Positions 47,791 through 57,804 of a stretch of DNA of 64,000 bases are shown piece by piece. The stretch covers positions 124,001 through 188,000 of the forward strand of contig BLZA01000007.1 of the NCBI GenBank assembly GCA_013423385.1, read 5' to 3'. The DNA comes from Naganishia liquefaciens (lineage: Eukaryota > Basidiomycota > Tremellomycetes > Filobasidiales > Filobasidiaceae). The translations under genes were made by a program, and so were the position numbers. Below the pieces are notes generated by a model. It saw only the letters and a program-made list of their open reading frames with translations, was not told the origin of the DNA and ran no database searches. Numbering within the stretch: position 1 is the first letter of the stretch; each line of letters starts with the position of its first letter.

Positions 47791-49009
47791 ATGAAGCTAC
47801 TTCTCGGTACACACGCCTTTCTTCTGCACCTGCTCGACTTTGATCCAGCCACAGCAGCACTCAAAAGACTTGCTAGCATCGAGTTGAAAGAACAACCGAG
47901 CTTCGCTTTAAGACATCCGACTCTGAAGGATCTGTGGTATGTGACAGCATGGGTTGATAGCGTCATTTTTGTCGTGCGCATCGATGCGGAGAAGGAGACC
48001 TTCGAGGTATTGAGCGAGGCACAGTCGGGCGGTGGCGGGCCGACATTCTTCACGATAACGGACGATGGGGAGAGCCTACTCATTGCGAATGTGAGTGATC
48101 TGGTGAGAAGCGAGACAGCTACTAAACGTATAACAGTATCGCTCAGGCGAGGTGACTCGGCTGGGCTTGAATCCGACGACGGGGTTGTTTATCTCAGACG
48201 CAGCTGTCATAGACGATATTCTTGCGTTGCCATTCTCCACTCCGGAAAAGGGACGCTCCATGCGACTTGAGGACCGGCAATCATCCTCGCATCCTCATCA
48301 AGTCATCCGCCTGCCAAAACGCGACGAAACGGACGTCCAGACGTACCTTGTTCCGGATCTCGGAGGCGATGCGCTGTTCACCGTCAGCTATGACAAAGAT
48401 CGTGGATGGAAGATCTTGAGCGAGGACAGGATGCGGTCTGGGTCGGGACCACGTCACGCAGTCGTCAACACGGTCAACGGATCGTCTTACCTGTACCTTG
48501 TCAGCGAACTCGTCAACCAGGTTTCGGTTCATCCCTTGACATTCTCGTCGACCGGAATTCCCATTATCGGTGGAGCCACGGATGTAAAGTCCACCTTGCC
48601 CGATTCATTGAAGGGATATCTGCCGGAAGGACCTTATGAAAGCATCGCTTGTGCTATCATCCTGCTTACGACACCGGAAGGGAAGCAACAATTGATCATT
48701 ACGAATCGTAACGCTTCGGAACAAGTTAGGCCGGAAGGAGACAGCATCGTTGTTTTCCCCGTGCATCCCGACGGCTCCAGCTTGGACGCAAAGACTGCTC
48801 AGCATCTCGTCGGAGCTGGACATCATCTTAGAGCGGCGGGAATCACGACAGATGACGATGGCACATCGTATTTACTGGTTGGCGCGCGTAATGGGAATGG
48901 GCTAACAATGTACCGCCAGCTTAAGGACGGGGAGGGTCGATGGGAGGAGCTTTTTGGTCAAGCTCAATTGAAAGGAGTTGACTTGCCTATCAGTGTCGAC
49001 TGGATTTGA
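47791..49009 (+). CDS. Lactonase-family seven-bladed beta-propeller protein
   Basis: Member of the 6-phosphogluconolactonase/carboxy-cis,cis-muconate cyclase (Lactonase, 7-blade propeller) family. It starts MKLLLGTHAFLLHLLDFDPA. One 46-nt intron (from 48090) joins DDGESLLIAN to YRSGEVTRLGL. Blade signatures seen: PSFALRHPTLKDLWYVTAW, GPTFFTITDDGESLLIAN, GSGPRHAVVNTVNGSSYLY, VNQVSVHPLTF, IACAIILLTTPEGKQQLIIT, DSIVVFPVHPDGSSLD, HHLRAAGITTDDDGTSYLLV and ISVDWI. 'G-x-GPRH' and repeated 'D-x-x-Y-L-x-V' are typical. About 390 residues, cytosolic. Its partner gene, a ring-cleavage dioxygenase, makes a role on a ring-cleavage product more likely than on 6-phosphogluconolactone, but that is inference. 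Confidence 0.85.
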
Positions 49010-49576
49010 TCGCGATTGAGTTGTATAGCTTGATAGACTGGAATTGCGGGCTAGCTTGCGGGCTTTGCCTTGAGTTTGAAACGCCGTTCGACGTCTTGCA
49101 CCAGGTCAAAGCCATACTAGAGCGTCCGATATCGCAGAGACCTTCTTCAAGCTGATGTGCAGAGCAACACGCACTTCTCGCAGCGATATTTGCCACCTCG
49201 CATCGCAATTGTCCAAATGGCACCGCTTTCAGCTTTCAGATTTCATCCCCGCCCGCGCCCGGCGGAAGCAAAGCCGACTCCATGTTCGGATTCTGAGTCA
49301 GGCGACGTGCTCCTCTCCTTGTTCGCTGTTCAATCCAGCAAAGTCAAAGTTTATCGATCAGTCACCTTGTTCATCCTGTCGGCTTACCAGAGTTCTGGAA
49401 CTGTGACAGCCTCCGCGATCGATACCGGAATCTCAAGGTCTATATCTCCTGAACTCGCCTCACCACCGAGATGGGCGCCAGACTGTAACGCGGTCATCAT
49501 TATGGAACGCCTCATCGATACCCCTCCGTAATTCTGGCAAAACCAAGCATATCCTACGTCTCGAGCCGCAGCGGTC
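49010..49576. other. Intergenic/leader region before receptor-transporter gene
   Basis: 567 bp. Plus-strand frames beginning at 49157 and 49219 are open but carry no motif and are not joined to the receptor frame by an obvious splice. A missed short 5' exon is possible, because the receptor starts only a few residues before its first TM helix. No repeat or RNA gene seen. Confidence 0.4.
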
Positions 49577-52500
49577 ATGGCGGACAGGAGTTCGGCTGTC
49601 TTTGTCGTGACGCTCATTCTCACGATTATTGGAACGGTCTTCGTGGTGTTGCGACTGATATCGAGAGGACTGGTCGTCAGGAGACTCACAGGGGCGGATG
49701 CGTTGGTTTTTTTGGCTTGGGTGGGTCCGGCGATGTCGAGGCTTCGGATCTTGCTGACTGCAGGCTCAGGTCGGAGCATGCATTGCGTCAGTCGCCATCA
49801 TGGTCGCCACGCGGTACGGACTGGGGATGCATGATAGCGCGATCGAGGATGACGAGAGAGATACACTGTAAGCCGGTCCACGAAAACCTCCAAGACAGGG
49901 GACTGATAATCCGATAGGAAACGCATGATCTACATTTTCTCGATTCTCTACAATCCGGTTTTGATGGCGACGAAATCGTCAATCCTGCTTCTATACCTCA
50001 GCATGAAGACCTATGTTCGCTTCTTCCGATACGCCTCCATCTTCTTACTATGTCTCGTCAATGTCGCCGGCCTCGTTCTTACACTTCTCAACGTTTTTCA
50101 ATGTCGACCCGTTTCCGCTGCGCTGGACTGGAATCCATCGGAAGATGCGAAGTGCCTGTCACTGGTCTCACTATACCTATGCAGCGCTCCAGTCAACGTA
50201 CTCACCGATTGCGCTATCATCCTGCTTCCTCTACCAATCCTCACCGGTATGAGAATGGAATTCAAACAGAAAGCCGTCCTCGTCGCCACGTTCTGTACGG
50301 GTATCTTCATCACCGTCGTCGACATCATACGGATCGCGTATTTGCAACAGGCACTCACGATCGCTGTCGAATATACGGACACCATGAATGCGCCGTACGA
50401 TGATCTGGCATGGCAAGTTAGCCTCTCGTTTATGTGGTCAGCTGTCGAGATGCATGTCGGCATCGTCTGTGCGTGTGTACTTGTCCTGAAACCGCTCGTG
50501 AGGAGACTGTTTCCCAGCATTATCTTTGACACCCCCAACATGCCATCGCGACAATTCGAGGGACAGGCTTCGGTCTTGTCGACGAGTGAACAGGCGTATA
50601 CCGGTAAAGATTTCGGTCAATCGGAGCGAATATCGCCGAGGAGTCGGACATCCATCATACCGCTACCACTGGTAGATTTGCCGGAAATCGCGCCTGCAGC
50701 GATCGACAGCGGCGATCTAAGTTCTAATCGACTATCAAGTGATACGAACAACGGCACATCTATGCGATCTCGTGCAGACACAAAGACTTCGGTAGTGATT
50801 CCACCTTTGCCTGCGAAAGAGGTCTGCGAAGGTAAATTCAAGGCTAAAGAAGTCAATCTGGACGACATGGACATCATGGATTTCCTTGCTGTCGACCAGT
50901 CCGGTGCTGGAGACACGCGGTCGTGGGATCCAGACAATTGCGATATTCCCAATATACCGGAAATATCCGTGCTCGAAGAAGTTCAAGTCGATCACTTGAT
51001 GCCGCCGCCGACTGCCACCGTGCGGCCCCAGAAATGCATGGTACCCATGCGGTGCGCTCCGACTGTCTGTCCTGGGCAGGAGCCGCCTGCTGCTTTCTCG
51101 GATTTTATCGTCTTCAATGACAGGCTTGCGAAGTCTCTGCTGGACTTGACACCCCACGAGGCGTGGCGTCCAATCCTGTTGGTGTCGATCTTGTTCACCG
51201 TGTGGGGCCTCAGCTATGGCTTCCTCGGCAGCTTGACCAGTCAGATCCAGCGTATCCTCGAATTCTCACCGAAGCAGAATTTGACGCAGCACAATGCGTA
51301 TTGGATGGGCTACGTCATTGGACCTATCTTCGGATACGCCGTGCTCTCCCGATTCGGCTTCAAAGTGACGTTCCTCGTCGGCCTTGGAATCTTCTCCTGT
51401 GGCGCCATGAGCTTCTGGCCAGCGACGACTCTTACGAGTTTCGCTGGACTGCTCATCAGCAACATAATCATCAGTTTCGGTTTGTCATGCCTAGAGATCG
51501 CCGCCAATCCCTACATCGCTCTTGCCGGACCACCTCATCTGAATGAGGCACGCCTCAATTTTGCTCAAGCTATACAAGCCACTGCGGGTGCTTTGTCACC
51601 AGTATTGTCTAGAAAAGTTCTTTTGCGCTCTGTCACAAGTCGGTCCAGACTGGTGGACACCCAATGGGCATACCTCGCAATCGCGCTTTTTGTCATTACG
51701 TTAAGCGTAGTGTTTTTCTACATCGACATACCTGAAGCCAGCAATGACGACCTTGAACGCGTCTCTCGAGAACGCTTGCACAAAGCCGGTTTGAGCCCCG
51801 AATCGACAATACGGGGCGCTTCAGCGGGAGGTCTTCTCGTCGGTCTTGGTGTCGTGACGATGCTCGTATACCTCGCTGCGCAAGAAAGCCTTTCTTATTT
51901 CTGGTACGACTTTGTCGGCGAGCTTAAACCTGGCACCGCAAACAATTCGGCTTGGGCATACTCGGAAGCAGCTTTGGCCTGCTTTGCTGTCGGGCGATAC
52001 ATCGCTTCTGGCGTCGCCTACCTTGGAGTGCCTGGTCGATACATTCTTATGATCTGTACCACGGGAGCACTCGTCACCATCACGCTGGCAGCGCATTTAC
52101 CACTCGAGGCGGACGGTAACGCAGCACTTGCCCTGCTTATTCTCACATACTTCTTCGAATCGGCCATATTCCCTACATTATACGCTATCGTGATTCGCAA
52201 TCAAGGCTCGCGTACGAAACTCGTTGCTATGGGCTTGACGATAGCCATCGGAGGCGGTGGAGTCTTGCCTAGCATAATATACGCCCTGCGACGCAGCCAA
52301 TCAACTCGTCGGGCTTTCGACACCGCTGTCGGATTCTGTGCTGTGGCCATGCTTCTGCCGCTGTTGCTCAACCTCTCCCCGACACTGAAGAGATGGGTCG
52401 ATCCTGTCGTCTCAGGCTCGATACACGGCCGCTCTAACAGCGATGTCTCAGGTTTCTCGACCAATATGTTGAGAAAACGCTTCTCTGATTATTTGGCGAG

Positions 52501-52582
52501 ATTCTCCATCGAGCATAAGGAGTATGCAACGGAAGTAGAGATGACGCGGCGGAATGAGTCAGGGAATAGAGGCGAGGTGTGA
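49577..52582 (+). CDS. Fusion: Pth11/rhodopsin-type 7-TM receptor domain + FucP-like MFS transporter
   Basis: Three exons encode about 950 residues. Exons 1 and 2 give TM1-TM2: FVVTLILTIIGTVFVVLRLI, LTGADALVFLAW, then AQVGACIASVAIMVATRYGL. Exon 3, uninterrupted from 49919, continues RMIYIFSILYNPVLMATKSS, FQCRPVSAALDW, CLSLVSLYLCSAPVNVLTDC, AIILLPLPIL, and WSAVEMHVGIVCACVLVLKP: the complete fungal rhodopsin-like (Pth11/SAT-type) seven-helix domain. After a polar linker of about 190 residues the same frame enters WRPILLVSILFTVWGLSYGF, AYWMGYVIGPIFGYAVLSRF, FGLSCLEIAANPYIALAGPP, LNFAQAIQATAGAL, and a second six-helix half ending before LSPTLKRWVDPV, i.e. a full FucP-type sugar/H+ symporter. Stops or frame breaks between the halves are absent, so a single 19-TM protein is predicted. 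A transceptor-like role is inference. Confidence 0.85.
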
Positions 52583-52799
52583 TACTCGTGGGTTAAGTTA
52601 TGAGGGTTATCATCGTGTATAATCACCTGGCCACAGAGCTGGGTTGTATCCAAAGAAGACTTGTATCGTCGCATTGCAACACATGTAGCATAGTCAATCA
52701 CCCTCAAAGTTGTACTTCTATGGACGAACACTGTATATGGACACGAAATTCTCTTCGGAATGTGCATTCTGCCGCGTTGAAGATTCCCTTTGTCCGCTT

Positions 52800-53505
52800 T
52801 CAAAAATTCGTACTCGCGTTGACTCGGGTGCCCGCATATTCCGTCGACCCCTGTTTCTTCAGCAGCCGGTGTGCCAATACTTGAATGTCATCGTTGTTGA
52901 GGTGACCCTGCTGCAACCAATCTCGCTGACGCCATTGCGATTGACAAGATTCTGGGACCGCTTTAGCGTGCACGCATATCGTGCCATACATGCGGACCTC
53001 TCTGGGCGGTCTTTTTCGTATCTTTGGTCGGCTTTTTAGGCGTTCCTCCAAACGGTCTTCAAGATCCAGCAACCATTTCGACAAGAAGCGGTTGAAGCCA
53101 CATTTCTGGCGTACTTGTGAAATTTGCCATTGCTCCAGCAGACGAGCTGACGCATGCTTTGGATTCTCCGGTCTATGGGGCGGCGATGTTAAAGATCGGC
53201 GCTGCAATTTCTTGGGTCGACATTTGTCCGGCGATTCAACTGCAAAGTGCTTATAGCCGTAGGTCAGATCCAAAATCATACTGCTGATGTCGGAACGAGG
53301 TATCTTGAATGATGTAGCTGCTCCGCATAGCCCAGTGGCATCGCTCACGGTTGCAAGCACAGCCATTCTCTGTGGCGTAAGCTGTGGTGGGCGACGTTTC
53401 TGTAGTCTCTTCCGCCTCCTCCCCCTACCTGATTGATCATTCCGAGTGCAATCACGTTGCCATTCCTCAGTGTCTCCAGACCAAGAAGCGGCTTCAAGAG
53501 AGTCC
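52800..53505 (-). CDS. Unrecognised basic protein, 3' exon of uncertain gene
   Basis: A minus-strand exon open over about 235 codons after a plausible acceptor at 53506 (tgtgtag). It reads DSLEAASWSGDTEEWQRDCT, GRRRKRLQKRRPPQLTPQ, RMAVLATVSDATGLCG, DISSMILDLTYGYKHFAVES, CGFNRFLSKWLLDLEDRLEE and RLKSRPKIRKRPPREVRMYG. It ends TGTRVNASTNF-like at 52800. It is strongly basic. The 5' part is unresolved: a possible first exon at 54015-53912, MPSLLSRLSSSASRSLSLES, looks like a mitochondrial presequence and ends at a gtaagc donor, but the phase between it and this exon could not be fixed. No family recognised. Confidence 0.45.
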
Positions 53506-54015
53506 CTACACAGCCGACATGAATCGTAAGCGGGCTCTCGAAAAGAATTGAACAGTATCTGCTTACACGACGACGCATCGACCGCCGCGCATAGAGTAAG
53601 CCAGACATCTGAGCTTTCGACACATACGTTCTAGAGTACTCGCTTAAGCTTCCTCTCTTCTTCCACTCAACAGTTTCTTCACACTCTGTACAGAAGCCGC
53701 CACCCAGGAGCATGACCCACATCCAAGCGTCCAGATATGCACCGGCAACCAGAACATCGGGAGAAGCGAAGCCGAGATCCGAACAGACGGATGTAGCGCA
53801 GAGGATAAGTCAGATGTAATGGTCAGCAACAGGCTTCCCTGGGTTCGAATCCTGATCCAGCCCCCCTCACTTTGTTTTGGCTTGCACTCACCACTGGAAC
53901 CGTTGCTTACCAGAGTCCTAAAACTTCCCGACTGCCACGAAGGGGTCGACCTGAGGCTTTCGAGGGATAGACTTCTAGAGGCTGAAGAAGAAAGGCGTGA
54001 GAGCAAGGAAGGCAT

Positions 54016-54316
54016 CGCTACAGCGGCATGATGCCTCTTTAGAGCCTTAGCACGCGAGATGCATCGAGGAAAGTCTTTCGCATGCTTAAGACCCGTTGAG
54101 TCAAGTACTCCACGAAATGCTTAAGAAAACAGTCCCAATTTGCGGCTTCGTAACTCAGAGGAGGCCACAGGCTTTGCGAGAAGAGAACAACACAGCCTTT
54201 TTTGCATTGCGTTTCGGCCGTGAAGGCTGCGGGTCTACTCTCGGCCATTTGTATGTCATCGATCCCTTCGACATAGCTTGGACAACTCGGATTAACAGCA
54301 TTTCGTGTAACTGAGC
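54016..54316. other. Intergenic region downstream of the Pmp47 gene
   Basis: About 300 bp with one short open frame (54096-54314) that shows no motif. Nothing else seen. Confidence 0.4.
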
Positions 54317-55968
54317 CTAAGCCTTCAGGGCAGCTTGACGAGCGATTCGCATCGTCAACAACTATAGCATGCGGAAAGCATTTAGGTGAACAGTTCTAAG
54401 CCTGCCTGCCTTCAGCAAAAGACTCACAGTCTTGACCAACTGGAAGACACGTCGCTGGGCGACGAACAAGAAGGCGGCAGTTAGGACGGATTGCATGAGC
54501 TTGGCCTGGATACCCTTGTACAAGCCTGCAAAATCTAGCTCAGCTTGCTGCACAGGCGGCGTATCTCCACTGTATTACATACCGGCAATGCCTTCCTCGG
54601 CCAGAATGGACTTGATACCCTCCCATGACGATTTGTAGTTGTGGGTGGAGGCGTGCTACGGAAAGAGGTAAGTGAAAGATCGCACGTCGAGCTGCCGTGA
54701 ACATACCAATCGACTCTTGACAACGAGCTTTCGGTAGGGCCAGACATATAAGCTCACGTGCTAAAAAGCCTCCTTCTATACTCACATAAGGATACGTTGT
54801 ACCAGTTGCGACTGCGACGACAGCACAATGAGCCAAATAGTCCCGAATCACCGCTCGGGCGCTCGTTATAACTCACTCAGCTTGGCGATTGCCCCAAGGT
54901 AGAACATGTCAAAGTCACTCAACACCCCCGATCCGCTTCCTGTCGCACGTCCACTCTTCCATTTGGTCAAGAGCTTGGAAAGGTACTCAAAGGCCGTGTA
55001 CTGCAACACGGGGTTGATGACCAGGATCAAACTCGCGCCAACGCCCTTCCAGAGAGAGGCGATGCCCTTTTCCCGGACAATTTCCTGGGCGGATTCGATC
55101 ATGCCAAGAGGACGCTTCTGCACCTTGCCGGCTTCAACGTCCTGTATTGATACAGCGGGATCAGTCTACGACCATCTCGATTCAGCCTGAGCGGGGACTG
55201 ACCGTCTCAACGGCTCCTCGCGTGGCCTGATGGGTCTGAATGAGCCAGATAGGGTTGGTGGCAATTGTGGTGGCGGCACCTATAATGACCAGAGTCAGAT
55301 CGTAATGCAAGCCCGAAGTCTCTCGACTGACCAGCAATTGTGCTGCTGAGCATCATCTCTAAGGTGGAGATGGTAAGCTTTGCGTTCGTGGCTGCCTTGG
55401 CCGTCTTTGCCTTGATGAGCATTCGCTTGGACTCCTCAACTGAACACGGACCGGTGAGCACTTCCAAGCATTGGACACATGCAAGTAAGCTTGACTTACG
55501 GAAGAGGTAAAAAATGGTGTTGGTGATGGCAATACCTTATCATGCTTGGAGTCAGCTGTAACGTGGTGAAACCGTTACCGCGACAGCATACCGAACAGTG
55601 ACGAGTTCAAGCCAGAGTAGAGACCGCCAGCTCCTTCCTTTTGCAAGATTTTCATGGCAGCTTGAATGAGGGACTGTGTGTCGAGGGCTCGTCAACAATA
55701 TCCTCATCTTGCTGGATGACGAAATACGCACAGTCTTCTTCTCCTGCTTGCTCTGAACGGCAGCCCGTTGCGAGATGACATTGAGCGGGCTTGAAGATTT
55801 CTTAGTAGCTGAACATAGAGAGAATCAAGGCCTTCGATACCCACTAAGTCAAGGTCTACGAGAATGGATAGAGATTAGGCCGCGCTGACAGCTTTCGAGC
55901 ACCGCACTCACCATCGCGATCATTCCACCAGCCCCTCCCGCCACGGCATGCATAACACTGTCCGACAT
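54317..55968 (-). CDS. PMP47: Peroxisomal ATP/adenine-nucleotide carrier (Pmp47/SLC25A17 type)
   Basis: Mitochondrial-carrier-family protein of the peroxisomal membrane that imports ATP for fatty-acid activation. It starts MSDSVMHAVAGGAGGMIAM, the first repeat helix. Many short exons follow: SLIQAAMKILQKEGAGGLYS, GLNSSLFGIAITNTIFYLF, then NPIWLIQTHQATRGAVET (second PxW/x signature, in the Pmp47-type NPIW form), GMIESAQEIVREKGIASLWK, GVGASLILVINPVLQYTAFE, and the third repeat ending ILAEEGIAGMYKGIQAKLMQ and SVLTAAFLFVAQRR. The last exon adds LLTMRIARQAALKA. NPIW in repeat 2 and the NPVLQYTAFE stretch are typical of the peroxisomal subgroup, not of mitochondrial ADP/ATP carriers. At least eight introns. 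Confidence 0.85.
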
Positions 55969-56350
55969 GATGGTGATCTGGTGAAAGTCCTGTAAGTTCA
56001 AGCGATTCCGTCGTGTTTCGAGCTGTACCGATGCGAATGTCGGAGCGATGAAGGTGGCCTGCTGCAAGTCTTTATTATACCAAGACTCCGAAATCGAAAC
56101 CACCGGCGACCCTTGTTATCCGGTCCCGCTGTAATTGCAAGGCCGCGGAGACTGTAGTTCCACCAATATAGGGGCGATATACGCGCCGTTATAGGTCAAT
56201 GAGGGGGTTCTCAGTTTTTGGGCAAGAACCCCTCTAATACTGCAATCGCCCCGACCGTTTGGCAGTCTGACTGGATCTTCAAGGTATTCAGTCCAGGAAC
56301 GGCCACTAGGTTCTCTAGGCCATCCGGCAAGTCACTGAAATATCTGCAAC
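55969..56350. promoter_or_regulatory. Divergent promoter PMP47 / pinin with 8-bp hairpin
   Basis: About 380 bp between divergent genes. At 56204-56232 GGGGTTCT and AGAACCCC form an 8-bp inverted repeat around a 13-nt loop. The hairpin is seen directly; any function is unknown. Confidence 0.4.
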
Positions 56351-57631
56351 ATGGCCGAGACAGCTACTTCTCCGGCCACTGATGCGCGGCCAGATAGCAG
56401 GGAAATTTCGACTCCCGCTCTAGTGAATCAGAATGACGAGCCGTCCGACAGTCGTCACAACGCGGAGCAACTAGTTCAGGGGCAGGACCAAGACCAGGAC
56501 ATGGACGCCAACAAGGCGAGCCGGCCAACAATGCAGATCCACCACGAAAGGAGGGAAAGCGTGGCATCGTCCAAACCCGAGGTTGACGCGCCGCCGGCCA
56601 AGTATGTATCGAGCACTGTTGACTCGTGGCTCACTTGCTGATATTTGACTGCGCCCTGCAGGCGTCAACGAACGCTCGGAGCAGAGGAGAAGAAACGTGG
56701 GCAACGACTATTTGGCAACTTGATGGGTACCCTGGCAAAGTTTGGCAAAGAGGAGAAGACGAGAAACTCGACGGAAAAGGTAGGCTGCAATGGAACTTGG
56801 GCCTTGTTTGATCCGACACTGATTCTTCCATATAGGCAAAGAAGCGGGATGAACTCGCCAGCAGGGTTGCAGAAAAGATCCGTTCGGAATCGAATCGGGT
56901 GCACGAGATTACCGGTCTGACGCGGGAGATCAGGGGCTATAGGATGGAGATTGAGAAAAAGCAGCAAGAGATGAACATTCGCGAGATGCAGGTGAGTCGC
57001 CAAGCCTCCGTAATGGAATCGTCGCTGATGTCACCGATTCAGCTCAAGACCAAAATCAGGCAGTTGCCTAAAATGTCACGCTTTCTTTTGACTGATTCCC
57101 CAGATTGGTTAACGACGACTATTGCCACAACGACAGTGATGCCAATCTCATTCGGACCGGCGCGAGACAAGCAGACTGCAGAAAAGCCCAAGCCTTTGTT
57201 CTATGTAAGTAAGCCGTCCGCTCGATTGTCTTGATATTCATGATCTGCTTCTGCAACAGCTTCCTCACAAACTACTACCGGCACAGGATGACCTGATCGA
57301 TGACCAACTCGACAAGGTCAACAAGTATCTGGACGACCAAGAGGACGAATTCGACGAATACCAGGCCGCAACCAAAAAAGCGATTGCAGAAATCGAGGAG
57401 AAAAAGTCGGTCGTAGAGGAGAAGCTGAGCAAGTACCGACAAGAGGACCAGGATCGTGCTGCGGAGCGTCTGGGCGCGGCGATTACGGACGCGCCGACGC
57501 CGTCGGAGCGTGAAGAATTGGATGGGGATATCAACATGCAGGATGTAGCCAAGGCGTCGGGTAGACCGCCTGTTCCGGAGCGTGACGATCGAGAGGAAAG
57601 TCGAGCGGCAGGAGAGGAAGTTGAATGGTAG
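56351..57631 (+). CDS. Pinin/SDK/MemA-domain protein
   Basis: Nuclear coiled-coil protein of the pinin family, linked in other eukaryotes to the exon-junction complex and splicing. It starts MAETATSPATDARPDSREIS, disordered. After an intron the pinin core begins RRQRTLGAEEKKRGQRLFGN then LMGTLAKFGKEEK. Then come AKKRDELASRVAEKIRSESN, GLTREIRGYRMEIEKKQQEM, the conserved strand-like LTTTIATTTVMPISFGPARD, KPLFY, and after a further intron an acidic coiled coil (DDQLDKVNKYLDDQEDEFDE; AIAEIEEKKSVVEEKLSKYR). It ends REESRAAGEEVEW. 'R-x-x-R-x-x-G-x-L-x-G-T-L-x-K-F' and 'P-x-x-Y' are family marks. About 350 residues. Convergent with TSC1. Confidence 0.82.
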
Positions 57632-57804
57632 GATCTCTGGCTTTTGGACTTTTCATTGAGAGCCAGCGCTCTCGGAACGGGGCGGCAGTATTGAGAGCGG
57701 TTCTACTGAATAGCGAGCCCTTGGGCGTTGCCGGTTTGTATACAACATGTGTGCGATATAGATACAACTTGTGTGTTGAATGCGTTCTGCTTTGGCAGAG
57801 TCGT

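Noticed and set aside
47791-49009. Calling the propeller protein a true 6-phosphogluconolactonase
   Set aside because: The family includes muconate cyclases and uncharacterised lactonases; sequence alone does not fix the substrate, so only the family is named.
49157-49531. Open frame as a 5' exon of the receptor-transporter gene
   Set aside because: No compatible donor/acceptor and phase to the MADRSSAVF exon, and no receptor-like content.
53787-53862. A functional tRNA gene
   Set aside because: A- and B-box matches exist, but the 7-bp acceptor stem and D stem cannot be formed; kept only as a low-interest observation.
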